From Varanus komodoensis (Eukaryota > Chordata > Lepidosauria > Squamata > Varanidae): a stretch of 64,000 bases of DNA. Under the pieces are notes generated by a model. That model saw nothing but the letters and a program-made list of their open reading frames with translations. It was not told the origin of the DNA and made no database searches. Below are positions 48,161 to 60,140 of the stretch, one piece after another (positions within the stretch are counted from its first letter, which is position 1; each line of letters starts with the position of its first letter). The translations under genes and the position numbers were made by a program. The stretch spans positions 53,361,486 to 53,425,485 of the forward strand of contig NW_025335568.1 in NCBI RefSeq assembly GCF_004798865.1, in the 5' to 3' direction.

Positions 48161-49379
48161 CTATGTTCCTTTCTTGAAGCCATAAACTGGATCAATTCTG
48201 GTCAAAAATGAAATGAAAGAAATTTTTCCTACCTTCTTGGTGCAGGCAGATGTGCGAAAGTAGAATTTGTGGCGATAAACAATGCTATCATTTCTGAACT
48301 TTGACCTGTTAGGTCAGTCACTTAGGTTTATAGTGGTATTTTAATTTATTTCTATGGCATTTCTTGCTAGTCACCAGTACATTGTATGAAACATTCCCAG
48401 CCCATGTCCTTCTTTAAACACCACAACCTATTTTGAGCAATTCCCTACCACACAACACATTCATTCTGTCTGTTGATAGGAAGTTAACTTCCATGCTTTG
48501 ATTCATCTTGATGCTTATCCACCTATGCATTTCTAGCCTGCAAAAAAATCCTACGACTCCCAGTATTCCCAGCTATGACTGGCCAGGGAATGCTGGGAGC
48601 TGTAGGGCATTTCTGTTTAAACATGCATGCGCCTGTGGCCCTAATTATTCTTGTTTTAACTAAATAGTTTTCTGAGCAATGACACTAGATGAGTTTCCTG
48701 AGTTTGCCATGCAGGAACACCTGGCACAAGATCAGATCGCTTTTTTTTCCTTTGCAAAAACACTTCTGGCCTCTTTGATAAAGATCCATACAAAAGTATT
48801 GTATAAATACCTTATTTTGGTACAAGCCAGCTCACATCTCCTTGCTCCAGTGGCTTGTGCTTTGTGTTAGGGCCACCTACAGATTTGCAGCACTCTGCAA
48901 AAGTATCCCTGTGGTACAACTTTTGCGGTTGTGGCCGGAAGAGGCCAGAAAAGCCCCAGAAGAGCCGAGGCTTATCCCAAGTGACCTGTCATGCTAGTGC
49001 TGTGATTTCTTGGATTTTAAGGGAGATCATGGCTCAGGAGCAAGGCGTATGTTTTGCAACTGGGACATGCACGGCCTCTTCACTTGCAGGGACTGCAGGA
49101 ACCCAGGAGGGCTGGGACAGATCTTTGCCACAGACGTTGGAAAGATACTAGCCCTACCCAGCCTGAATGTGTGAGGCAAATGTGGGTGCAGGGATCCAGC
49201 CAACCCTGTCACCAATGGCTCTGTGGTGCCAGCCCTGCGGCCCCACTCCCGACGGGTGTGCATTCCACAGGAAGATCTGGGGGGAAATATAAATGCTTTC
49301 AGCTGAACATGCTTAGAAGGAGATTGGCAAAACATTCTAATTTTCTAATCTTAAATTGGACTCATTTCATTCTTCCAGA
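48161..49379. other. Unassigned stretch with one short repeat
   Basis: At 48548-48607 there is another 'acaactccca' type palindrome (cgactcccagtattcccagc and gaatgctgggagctgtaggg). No gene was recognised in the remainder. Confidence 0.4.
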
Positions 49380-49680
49380 CAAATGTTTTTGTGAGCGTTT
49401 GTATTTGTCTTTGTACACATTTCTATTAATACATGCCCAATATACAAAGTCTTTGTCTGCCATTTTCCTAGTTTAACGCCTATTAATACTATTTTCATGA
49501 ATGCACTCATTGTTGTGTGTAGTTTCCCTAACAGACACATTTTTGTAAGCACTTTTTGATTGAAAACCTCTGTTGCAAATTTTGGAGAAGTGCAAATCAT
49601 GAAGGATGACTGAGTTTTGGCTCACACATTGTGTGAAATGGCAATGTTAGATGACCCTTCATTAAAAGTAGAATGCAAAC
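49380..49680 (+). repeat. Quasi-periodic T-rich repeat (R2), copy 3
   Basis: Words such as 'gtttttgtgagcg', 'gtacacatttcta' and 'gacacatttttgtaagca' recur. They are followed by 'aaatcatgaaggatgactga' and 'gttttggctcaca', which resemble the right part of the other copies. Confidence 0.4.
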
Positions 49681-49699
49681 TGAACACGGAATAATCAAT

Positions 49700-49941
49700 T
49701 CAAGTTGCGTCAACCCAGATTCAGACTGGACATCAGGAAAAGCTTCCTCACTGTCACAGCAATACGCCAGTGGAACCAGCTGCCTGGAGAGGTGGTGGGC
49801 TCTCCCTCACTGGAGACATTCAGAAAGAAACTGGGCAGCCACCTGAGTGGGATGGCGCAAATTGGTGTCCTGCAACAACAGGGGGCTGGTCCTGGTGGCC
49901 TTCATGGCCCTTTCCAACTCTACTATTCTATGATTCTATGA
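49700..49941 (+). mobile_element. CR1 LINE 3' end (242 bp)
   Basis: It is almost collinear with 15630-15873. It encodes RQPRFRLDIRKSFLTV and RQWNQLPGEVVG and ends with 'ttccaactctactattctat' and 'gattctatga'. Few differences separate the two copies, so they are of the same subfamily. It is 5'-truncated. Confidence 0.92.
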
Positions 49942-50199
49942 AATTTCTCCCCCATCCCTTTTTAGAAGCCTCCTTTGATCATGACCCATGACAGGGTAGG
50001 ATCACCCACTGTGGGGAGACTTCTGCACACTTAGAAACTCCATTCAGAACTTTGGGCTGAACACATGAAGGTTGGGAGTAGAAGAGCATGGCACTGGGGC
50101 ACTTGGGGGGCATTTAGCATTGACTGGGGCATGCAACCTTCTGTACCCTCATGACTTCTGGCCAAATGCACAAGGCTACTGCCTGACCAGATAACATTT

Positions 50200-50249
50200 G
50201 TGCAAGGCAGATTCATAAGACCTGAGTTGGTGCAAGGCAGATTCCTAAG
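50200..50249. repeat. 30-bp tandem duplication
   Basis: The phrase gtgcaaggcagattc is present at 50200 and 50230. Confidence 0.85.
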
Positions 50250-50359
50250 ATGAAAGGCAGCTGTGTTCCATGACAGGATGGTGCTTTAGCTGTTGCAGTA
50301 CAAATAGCAGCCTGGTACACTTCCAAAGAAACTAAGATTAGTACTTGATTTGTCTATTA

Positions 50360-50418
50360 GGAAGGCAGGCAGGAAGGAAGGCAGGCAGGCAGGCAGGAAG
50401 GAAGGAAGGAAGGAAGGA
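50360..50418. repeat. GGCA/GGAA tetranucleotide array
   Basis: Interleaved 'ggca' and 'ggaa' units form a compound microsatellite. Confidence 0.95.
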
Positions 50419-52672
50419 GAGAGAATTAAACAGTCCAATCTCGTGCAGACTTAGCAAGCCTCCAGAAATCAGTATTATACATACTGTAATAAACTGCTTT
50501 GCAGTTATGATGGTCAAAGCATCTGAACTATGCAAAACATGTGTGTTCTGGCATAATGAAGCATCATAGACATCCTGGCGATGTCAGTTATGGGAAGGAC
50601 TAAAACTGCAGCACATGCAGTCCATGCTCCAGAATACTTTCTGACTTCCAAGAAACTTTACCCATGTGGGAACTGCTGTATCTAGAAATATTGTGCAGGA
50701 CAGTGCATGAATACAAGAGTTTGGTGGATTGCTTTCTCCTTTTCTAGGACACATCTCTTTAGGGCTTGTTTAAATGTTTCCTTCCTGCAGGACAAAATCT
50801 TTTATTTCCAGAAGGTTCTCCTGGCATCTTTTCCCCACCCGCACTTTCCTTGTCCACTCCAGCATCCAAATGCACTTTGTGAACTCCAGCATCCACATCC
50901 TTTGTAGCCTTATGCTGAGAGTTCAGGGACTATCTGTGGAGAGAAATGATTGCTTTAGATCTGGCCCTCAAATATTTTAAATGCATGAAATGATCATATA
51001 CTAGGTGGTTGCCAAATGAAAAGTAACAATGAAAAGCAGCATTGCGGATAAGTCCATAGACAAGATACCACCAGCAATCTTAGATCTTGGCACATTCATC
51101 CTACAAGTACATGCGCCCAGTGCAGGGCTAGGCTGAAGGCAGAGCAAGACCTATTGGAAGGTCTTTGGGTGCATGGCAAGAGCTTCTGGCCCCCTAGCTC
51201 CTTTGCGGAAGTGACAATAACAGTGCTGGTCAGAGTTTTAAAAAATCCTTAGAGGAAAGAAGGGAATAGCGCACACGCACACGTGTGTGTCAAAGGAATA
51301 TGAGCTTTGTTCAAGTAGGGAAAATGAATTTTTATATTGTGCATGTTTTAGAGACACCCTGTTCCTTAACTGTAAACATCTGCAGGTCCCCTGAGCCACT
51401 ATTTTAGGACACAGGAAACGGCCTTCCACCAAGCCTCGCTGCATCTAATTCCGCCCTGCCTCACTCAGTATTATTTGCAGCTCTCCAGCGTTTCAGGCTG
51501 GGAGCTTTTCCAATGCTACCTGAGCATGCCAGGGACTGGACTTGGGAGCTTCACCAAGTGCCATTTAATGTGCACCATGCCATTTGCACTACAGAGTCCG
51601 AAAAAGGTCTAATTGGCATGTATCCAACAACACAGCTTAACAGCTGGCTGCATGAAAACCAGGCTGCTAGGGACAAGTAGCTGAATAAAACAGACAGAAT
51701 CCAGAAGGGGAACGGGATAAACTTTACAGACTCATAAACAGATAGTCCTGGGCTAAGCAATTAGAATTATGAAATGGCAAGTCAGGCCAGACTTCTAATA
51801 GAATGAAACCACCACTACTACAGAACATACTAAAAACATAGGATTATACACAAAAAGTCCAGGTGAAAAAGGGAATTTATTTGCCCCTGCCTAACTTCTA
51901 GGCAACATTCCCTCCTATAGCCTCATCTTTTGACTCCTATTTGTGCCCAAGGCTCTCAGAGGCAGCCTAAACTGCTAATTAGCTCAGCTTCTTGAACGAC
52001 TCTTGGTGTTGAACCTATAACTACTTCAGTTCTAAGAACAAATTAACCCTTATCTTGATATTTTATTTGGTGTGAGCTCCTGCTGTTGCTATTGCAAAGC
52101 AGGCAAGGTGAAATGACATCATCTCATAACTTAACTGAAGTGGAGAAAAGATGGAAAAATACCATCTCAATTATTCTGCATTTAAGACCGAAGATCTGAT
52201 GCCTGGCCCATCAAATCATGACAGCATTATTTGCAAGCTTTTTAATTTCAGCTCAAGCTGTATTTCACATAAAGAGTATAAAACATGTTCTCAGATATCA
52301 ACAGTGAGTTGTGAACTATTAATTCAAAATGTGCAGAAATGGGGCAGTATTCAATGATAATCACACATAGAGTAGATCCATTTAAACAGATGAAACAAGC
52401 ACGAGACAACTAATTTAAATACCATTTATTTCAATAGGACTACTCACACGGAACTAGCCACTAACCTGGTCAGCTTTGCCCCACCTGGAGGAACTGAATG
52501 GAGTGTTGAGGGGACCCAAGGCTTATGTGGGGCTGGAAAGACAGAGGTTCTGCTGGGGATTTATCCTCTCAGGCAGAGAAGGCTGACAGGACTCTGCCTT
52601 CTGCAGAGAAGGGCCTGACTGTCCCACCTCTGAGGAAGCAGGCCGTGCCTCATCCTTATGAGAACCCTTGGC

Positions 52673-52697
52673 CGGGGGGCAGGGGGCGGGGGGGAGG
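52673..52697 (+). other. G-rich run, potential G-quadruplex
   Basis: Runs of 6, 5 and 7 G are separated by one or two bases and followed by a GG. A quadruplex is possible if a long run is split. Confidence 0.5.
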
Positions 52698-52892
52698 CAG
52701 CCATGATACGTGTCCTTGGCATGGTGTTCATAATGCGTACCCCAGACCTCACTGGCCATGAACCCCATATAAACCCTGTCAGAATGGTCACACTCAACAC
52801 ACTGCTCGTGCTCCAGAACCTGTTTGTCAGCACGGCCCTGCCTCAGCTGGGGATGGAAGCCTCTTCCGAAGCCGTCCTCATATCACCTCAGG

Positions 52893-52974
52893 ATAGAAAC
52901 ATAGAAACAGAGTGAGTCAGAACGGGGCTCCTGGGCCATCTAGTCTGACCTCCGGCTCCAGCCGGCTCCACTCC
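52893..52974 (-). mobile_element. CR1 LINE 3' end, 'tagaaacatagaaac' tail type, short
   Basis: Same tail as 3985 and 37938: atagaaacatagaaacagag, then gggccatctagtctgacctc, then ccagccggctccactcc. Confidence 0.7.
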
Positions 52975-54219
52975 AGGATCAGAAAGGAAACCTGAAAAAA
53001 TCCTGAGGCTAGCACAGTATTTTCTCACCCTCCTGCAAGCCATCCCCAACACTTTTCCTGTCCCTTGCACAGACAAGAACACATTAGTGACAAACGGAGA
53101 AGATGGAGAGGCTACTTTTCTTCACCTTTTCAAGCAACTCTGAAATATCAACACCTCCCACTACACAAGGTGTCCTATCATTTAGACGGGGTGTCATTAA
53201 CCAGAAGGCAGGGCAGAGGCATCCCATCAGGTGCAGCAACCCCATAAAAGCCAGGCTTCCCTTACCCATCGTTAAGGGCCACCCGCCTGCGTTGAAGTCA
53301 CTACCAGCTGCCATAGGAACGATGCTCTGGGGTCCAGGAAAGCGTCATATTGGGACTTGCTCTTTGCTTTGCTGTGATCTGTAATGGAGGATCTTTATTG
53401 GAACTGTAAAAGCATATTCTATAATTACTGGAATTACTGCAATAAAGGGTTTTATGGAGACTTCTGCCTCGGCTCCAGGAAGCCAGGCTCTGGCAGACAC
53501 CCCTTCCAGCGAAGGACCGACGGCCTCGTCATGTCTCTGTCCTCCTGCTGCATTCCTAATAACGATGCTCTAAAAAAAGGACCTAGACGAATAAATGTGT
53601 GGGTGGCAGGAGTGTGGAAGAAGGTCAAGAGCAGGGCAATTAATGCTTTGGCCTGCAGGCCTTATGAGGAGAGGCGAAAGGGAGCTGGTTTTTATTTAGC
53701 CGCTAAAGATGATGAGTCAAGGCAGACAGGACTACTTGCTGCTGTGCCGGGCAGGGAAACCACCCAGGCTCTTTGGCTTTCTCTGTCCCACGGCACTAGG
53801 ACAGGGAGGAAATTAAATGGCAATGTGTAGAAACCAGGAGGATGGTCTGCTTTGGAAAGGTTGCAGGTAATGCTACATATATTGCTGGTCATCTCATGCA
53901 GTCCACACTCTTTATGAGAAGCTTCTGCCTTGAAAGCAAACATGGCTTGTCCTAGGGAGGGTTGGCATCAAGGGAGGTGGAGGCCAGGGGACCCTGGGAA
54001 GTCATGGGTGGAAGCAGTACGGGTTCTGTTGGTTGGTTGTCCTTTGATTGGTGCTCCTGGGTACTTTGCAGGACCCTGCACATGGGTGGAGGGGCCAGCC
54101 AAGAAAGTGTGGGTGGAGTCATCACTGCTGCTGTTGCCAGCACCATGCCACCACAGTGTTCTGAGTTGTCCTCTTTTTTCCTTCTGGCCTTCAGCTACTC
54201 AGTGCTCCTCTGTTCATAC
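52975..54219. other. Unassigned stretch with a 148-codon open frame
   Basis: The open frame at 53384-53830 (+) is one of the longest not explained by a repeat. Its protein has a basic middle (EERRKGAGFYLAAKDDESRQ) but no domain that I recognise, and no splice context was evident. It may be chance or part of a conserved non-coding element; it contains an AP-1-like 'tgagtca'. Confidence 0.2.
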
Positions 54220-54680
54220 AATCATAGAGTCTTAAAATGGTAGATTTGGAAGGTGCCTATAAGGCCATGGAAGCTCCCTGCTCAGTGCAGGACTCCACAT
54301 TAAAGCATCTTTGGTAGATAGTTGTCCAGTCGCACCTTGAATGCATCTAGCGTGGGGGAGACCACAACTGCCTCCTGCTCTAAGATTCAGGAAGTTCTTC
54401 CTGATGTTCAGCCAGAACCTGGCTTCCTGTAACTTGAGCCTGTTATTCCGTGTCCTGCACTCTGGCATGATGGAGAAGAGACCCTGGCCCTCCTCTGTTT
54501 GACAGCCTTTCAAATATTTGAATAATGCTGTCAATCTTCTCTTCTGCAGGCTAAACATGCCCAATTCTTTCAAAACAGGGTTTTGTTTCCAGTCCCATGA
54601 TCATCCTTGTTGCCCTCCTCTGAACCTTTTCCAACTAGTTTGCTTAATTCTTACAGTGCTGGCCAGAACTGGACACCACA
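54220..54680 (-). mobile_element. CR1 LINE 3' end (461 bp)
   Basis: On the minus strand the tail is at the left (aatcatagagtctta). Moving right are 'ttcaggaagttcttcctgat', 'ttgagcctgttattccgtgt', 'ttgccctcctctgaac' and 'ggccagaactggacacc', in the canonical CR1 order. It is related to 15340-15873 but of a different subfamily. 5'-truncated. Confidence 0.9.
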
Positions 54681-56395
54681 CGTGCATGTGTGTGAGCTCA
54701 ACAGCCTGGCTGCTTACTGCACTTCCGGTTCATTCATATAGTTACTATATAATTAAGCCATCTGATACGTTTTCTGGGTGGTATACAATAAAGCAAAACA
54801 CATCTCAGGCAACAGCTTTTGCTGCTGGACAGTGCAGTGATAAATTAATTAGATGATTCATATAAAAATACAAGCAAAAGATCACAGGAAGACAAAATAT
54901 GTAGGGCGAGACAGTGGGAGAGAGTCCTATATTTTACCAAAGAAAGATCCCTGTGTGAGCTATTTTCTTGGAGTAAAACTGCTGCTAGTGAAGTCACATG
55001 CTATGACAAGTACGTAGGTGTCTTCAATTTTAAAAGAGGATGAGAACATATTCATTGTTTAGAGTGCTTATATTAAGGGGGACTCAACTCAGGTGATTCT
55101 CACAATGCAATCATACTCCAGCGGAGGAGACACTTTTCTGTTTAACCATACTTAGGATTGCACCCCAAAAAATGGTGCTATGGCTAACCCTGACTCCTGA
55201 TTTTCCAACAGTCTTCCAACTCTGTGAAAGAGGCATTTCTATGCTTCTACTTCCTTCTTTTGGTTGGGGGTGATTTAAAGAAATTTCTTAATATGGAGGG
55301 GTTCTATTTACCATTTAAGTGTAGGAAGTAGCAGAGGGTTTTTCTTTCTGTTTTTTTTTAAGTAATTAATTTATCATAAAAGTCTCACCTATTTTAGAGG
55401 CCTCATAACAGGGATGCTAAAAATGCTAATGAACCAAAGCACTAAAATAGATTCTGAAAATGTTGGGAGAATAAAAAGGGTTTCATGACATTGGAAATGC
55501 TATAATTTGTGCCCGGTGATCCCCATATGGAAACATTTCACTGATAGGGTGCCACCACAAGAAAGACCCTTTCTTTCATAGCCGCCTACCTCACCTCATA
55601 TGGCAGGGAGATCAGACGAGATCCCTGTATGATCTTAATGGTCAGGCAAGCAAATGTGGGAGAAAGTCTTCCTTTGGGCAATCTGGCCCTAAGCTGTGAA
55701 GGAATTAAACAAGCACTTTCAACTGGACTCAGAAATTGACTAGCAGCCAGTATAGATTGCAAAATACTGGCATAATATGAGCATATCATTCATTCCTAGT
55801 TAGAAGACCAGGAGCTATATTTTGGACTAGCTGATATTACCAGACTATTTTCAAACATAACATGTTGCAATAACTCGAGATCACCTTTAACTTTTGGAAG
55901 GCTATTTCTGTCCAGGTAGGAGCATAGCTGGTGCATCAGCCTAAGCTGATAAGAGGCTCTCTAAATCACCAAGGCCTCCTGTGCCTCATGGAGATCAAGG
56001 ATGCGTACAAAGTTAAACCTGTGCATCTGACTGTCACATGAAAAAATAAGAGAATTATCAAGATCTGGACATTTTTACACATACAGCCACACACATGACA
56101 CCATGATCAACAATTGGACAGGATCAGCAATAGCAGGTATTGGAAAGGAAAGAACTAGGCTAGGTTGAAGTATGACCAGCAGTGCTATGTTCTATTACAT
56201 GCAGTGAAGATGCTAGGGCCAAACTGGACATCACACATATCCATGTAATGGTAGCCCAACAATCCTCTTTGAGGGGTTGGGAATTAAATGTCAGCTCAAG
56301 AGGGAGAATGAAATACTAGAGTGTAAGTTTAACCCATTTAACTTCTATTGGCAATTCTATCCAAAGAAAAAGTGGTGTCAGGCCACCCTGATGTC
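54681..56395. other. Unassigned stretch
   Basis: At 55105-55173 the words 'gtgattctcacaatgcaatc' and 'ccatacttaggattgcaccc' fit the short palindromic repeat of 9453. No gene was recognised. Confidence 0.4.
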
Positions 56396-56840
56396 TTTAT
56401 TTGTTTATTTATTTATTTATCAAAACATTTTTATGCTGCCCCATTTGCCGAAGCCTCGGGGCGGCTTACAGCAATAAATTAAAAATAATTATAATATGAA
56501 ATTACAATAAATATAAACATAAATTAAAAATACAAAAATACAATATAAAATAAACCGCCCTGGCCAGATAAAATCTAGTAATACTAACAGTTAAAATGCC
56601 GCTTAAATAAAAAAATCTTCACCTGGTGCCGAAAAACAAATAACGACGGCGCCAGGCGGACCTCTCTGGGGCGCGCATTCCATAACTTAGGCACCACTGC
56701 AGAGAAAGCCCTCCTCCAAGTACCCACCCTCCTAATTTCTTTCACAGAGGGTTCCCGGAGAAGGGCGTCTCCCGCTGATCTCAGGGGGCGGCCGGGCATA
56801 TATGGATGTAAGCGCTCCTTCAGGTAACTTTTTGTGTGTA
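56396..56840 (-). mobile_element. L2-type LINE, end of ORF2 and 3'UTR
   Basis: The minus-strand frame encodes YLKERLHPYMPGRPLRSAG, then RAFSAVVPKLWNARP and FRHQVKIFLFKRHF, the standard L2 C-terminus, without a stop over that part. The 3'UTR is AT-rich, and the left edge is a 'tttatttatttattt' tail. It has the same 17-base-loop inverted repeat as 45603-45637, here with one wobble. The coding part is well kept, so this copy is younger than the other L2 copies here. Confidence 0.85.
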
Positions 56841-57682
56841 ACATGTAGTTTGGCTCATGTTTCTTTCTGTGTTCCTTTCCCTTCAGCTTGGCAGGTACAG
56901 TATCTTTTCTCCTCAGCACAATGAATTCCTTGCAGATTGTAGGAGCGCCTATCAATTTCACAGGGAAACTTGCTTGATGTGGTGTTTAGAAAATCACTGT
57001 GCCTTGAAAAATGAGAAATATCCATCACTTTCATGTGAAGACGTGCTTTTCCAGATGAAAAGTCTAGACAAATGCCACTGTGTTATTTTTAGACTGGAAT
57101 GGCTAAAAAGACTACAGAAACCAAGAAAAAAGATTTTAACGTATTAAAAGATTAGTGTATCCTCGTAAAATGGAAAGTTCTGAGAACAACTATGCTCCAC
57201 ACCCAGAATTATTTAAGAGGGGTCTCAAGTGTCTCTAATAAAACAAGGACAATTATATTGTCACCATAATCCCTGCCAGTTTGATTATAGCCTAAAGACA
57301 TTGTATTATTCTCAGCAACTTTTGGAATGCTGCCTTTTCAAAATGTTCTCTTTGGTAGGTCTCAAATGCATTTTAAGGCAATACAATACCAGTGGTGTTC
57401 AGAAATTGTATTATTTCAGAACACAACTTGCATTGTATTATTGTGGTTGTTTGCACAGCATTTTCTCCCCATTAATTTTCAGGGGATGTAATTTTCCCTG
57501 GCATTACTCTAATGAATTTTTTTGAATGCAAAGCTTCTGTTGAGTTTATTTTGTTTTTTGACTCCAATCTAATCCAGCCTGGCTCCAACATGTCATGGGT
57601 TCAAAGACGGAATCTTTTGGATCCAGAACCAAGGTGAACCAGCTTGAACGCTCGAGCAGGTATCCTGGCTTGCCATGTCCCT
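56841..57682. other. Unassigned stretch
   Basis: No gene or repeat family was recognised. AT-rich. Confidence 0.35.
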
Positions 57683-58739
57683 TCACAGCAGAGGTGGGGG
57701 ATCTTCTTCAGTCTGGAGGCTGAATTTGATTTTGGAGAAGTCTCTGGAGGGTACATTCCAATGATGGGCAGGACTGGAGTGAAAGGGGACAGGGTGGTGT
57801 CAGAAATACAAAACACGCCAGCATATTGTTCCTTGACGCTCGCATTGCCAGTTAATAAATATTTCAGTGAGCCATTTCAGTGTTTTAGACTGGAGAGAAA
57901 ACTGCACAAGCCAGGCCCCACCTTGCTGCTCCATGTTAAATCTTTGGACAATATCCATTCCTGGAAATTCTGTTCTTTGGCTCTAGGAAAGTGTGATATC
58001 AGGAGGTTTTGCCCTCCTGGCCAGACTATTTTCTGCTGAAGCTTGGTCTTGCAGTGTGAGTTGCCTCCCTGCAGGAGTGAAGCACTTGTTGAGATGGTCC
58101 ACTTCATGAGATGGATGGGATGTGAGGGATTCCTGGATGCTCTGGGAGTTTCCAGTAGATGGAGCTGGTGATGCTATTGAGGCTTTGGCCTCACTGTGCG
58201 ATAGCAAGAGGCAGCAGGCCATCTGCACAGCCACTCCTGAAGGCCTTCTCCAGGGTGGAGGAGGTTGCTTTACTCCTTGCTTTTCTGAGGACTGTAGGCA
58301 AGGAAGCAAGCTGGATAGTGGCCAGCATGCACATAACAAAAGACAGCTGAACTTGCGTGCTGATGGGAAAGGTAGCAAAGACAGCTTTGCTGCCTCCAAT
58401 GCAGTTTCTAGAGGCAGATTGGTCGAGTTATCTCGCGTGATTTGAAGTTTGATAACAACTACCCTGATGTTGCGAGCTAGGTTTCTCACTTTGCAGTTCC
58501 AAAAAAACTCCCAGACCGTTCTGTGGCAAAATTTCTTTGTTCTCCAATGTACTTCCAGTAAACACAATCAACAAAGAATGAGTCTCTGAGCATGTACCAA
58601 GTGGTTTGTGGAATCCAATCTAGCAGCTACTTCCAAGAAGCCTCCCTTGGGTCCCTTCCCTCTGGAAGTTCCCTTGTAGAGACGGGCAAACCTCTTCTCT
58701 GTCCATCACCCCTCTAATCGGTTGGCCCATCTTTCCCAA
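57683..58739. other. Unassigned stretch, possible hAT-type MITE at left
   Basis: At 57689-57790 the words 'cagaggtgggggatcttctt' and 'gtctggaggctgaatttgat' resemble non-autonomous hAT elements of reptiles. The minus-strand 194-codon frame at 57983-58567 has no domain that I recognise. Confidence 0.3.
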
Positions 58740-59389
58740 CACCATGATATGGGGTCAAGATTTGTGCCAAGCTCGGCTGACTGTAGCAGTTCTTCTCTCA
58801 CATCCCCCCCTGCAGTTGTAAATTCTGATTATTCTCAATGCATGTGTGGACACCTGAGCAGGGCGCCCTTGAAATAAGTCCCTCTACTTCTTCCATTTCA
58901 GTGTCTGAGGATTCAATTCCCAGGGCTTTTGCTCATCTAATGAGTCCAACTCTGCCTGACCTTGGAACAAGAATAACTGCCCCTTTCATCCCCAACACCT
59001 GATGGATGGGGTGTTAGAATCCATGCAGTCTTGCTGTGAGCAGTTGGCTAAACCCTTTGAAAGTAAAGTTGCTCATCTTTCTGATGACTTGCTGCTGCTG
59101 CTGTTGCTGATTCTGTCAATGTATGGTTTCGATCCGTAGTGTCAGTTTCTGCTTTTGGATCTTGAGGAGGTAGACAAGATGACGGTACTGGCTTGGCCAA
59201 CCATGTGTCCTACTGATCATCGTCTTACCTGATTTGAGCAAAGGGCCAGATGTATGGTAAATGCTTCTTGGCCTGACAGAGCGGTGCCTGCCATCCTTGA
59301 AGAAGTAGCGGTGCATTGGTCCCTGAAGAAGCCTACCATTGTCAGTTCTTGATTTCTCAACACAAAGGCTCAAGTTTCAGTAAGGTTAT

Positions 59390-59635
59390 TATTCCAGTAA
59401 TCCCAGAAATAGGCTTTGAGTCAATATAAATTAGCAGAAAACAGATTACAACGTGGTTCCTTAGCCAGGATCAGCCTTCAGGTTTTACAACTGCAGAGAC
59501 AGACTCAGGTTGAAAACAAAGAATAAGTCTGAATAAGTTTATAGTTACAACAAAGAAACAGGATGAGGAAGCTCCTCAGGTCAGTAAGACGTTATATCCA
59601 GCAATTCCTACAGGCTCTCCTTTAAATATTGGGGT
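59390..59635. other. Foreign block inside the L2 LINE, unclassified
   Basis: The L2 reading breaks off after LKKPT and resumes with GKVLKGV. The sequence between is longer than the family spacing by about 200 bases and has no L2 wording. Similar words flank it (gtaaggttatt, gtaaagtttt), perhaps a diverged target duplication. I cannot say what was inserted. Confidence 0.35.
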
Positions 59636-59787
59636 AAAGTTTTGAAAGGCGTCAGCAACTCAACTCCAGGCACTCTTGGAGGAAGCAGAAGAGTTTAGCC
59701 TTGGTTTGGTGGTACAGACCGCTTTTGTTGCCCTTATAGCAGATGAAGGTGTTGGTCCTCTTTGACTTCTTGGTAGCGTTTGATAGA

Positions 59788-59795
59788 ATTGGCTA
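59788..59795. repeat. 8-bp direct repeat, left (attggcta)
   Basis: It is identical to 60133-60140 and flanks R1 copy C. It is a putative target duplication, because removing the insert plus one unit restores the L2 sequence. Confidence 0.75.
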
Positions 59796-60132
59796 GGGAT
59801 GTGTGGGGATGGGAATCCACTGGGTTCCCTGGGCTTGGCTCCCTTGGCTCTGGCAAGCTTTCTCGCAGCCAGGGGCCAACTTCCTGGTAACCATGCTGAG
59901 TTTTTGCATGCTGCTTGTCAGGAATGAAGCCCTGCACAAACACTGCTCTTCTGCACACATGACCTGCAGCCTTTGTTAGTGCTGAATGTGCTGCTGGTTG
60001 TGCAGCTGGGATTCCACAAGTGTTCGTGGGCTTCCTTTTGGCTTGGCTCACTTCCTAAGATACAGCCAAGCATGGAAGAAAGTTTGAAACTAGAGAGTAA
60101 CAGATTCTGGAAAGCTTTGTTGCAATACTCCC
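59796..60132 (+). mobile_element. Unclassified repeat R1, copy C, inserted in the L2 LINE
   Basis: This is a 337-bp block homologous to 11057-11420 and 24284-24625. It starts gggatgtgtggggatggg and ends caatactccc, bounded by the 8-bp direct repeat attggcta. The L2 coding text before (gcgtttgatagaattggcta) continues directly after it (aaattatccttctagg). An 8-bp duplication and the start 'tagggatgtg' suggest a hAT-type non-autonomous DNA element, but the two ends are not clean inverted repeats. Non-coding. Confidence 0.7.
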
Positions 60133-60140
60133 ATTGGCTA
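60133..60140. repeat. 8-bp direct repeat, right (attggcta)
   Basis: Right partner of 59788-59795. Confidence 0.75.

Larger units (their letters stand above)
49942..52892. other. Unassigned stretch with simple repeats
   Basis: This contains a 30-bp tandem duplication (50200 and 50230), a GGCA/GGAA array (50360-50418), a weak palindromic-repeat arm near 52420-52455 (tttcaataggactactcaca) and a G-rich run near 52673-52697. I recognised no exon. Confidence 0.4.

Noticed and set aside
56584-56961. 125-codon frame as a host gene
   Set aside because: Its wording (PGRPLRSAG, LWNARP, FLFKRHF) is the C-terminus of an L2 LINE ORF2.
57983-58567. 194-codon open frame on the minus strand
   Set aside because: No recognisable domain and no splice or promoter context; the opposite strand is also open over part of it.
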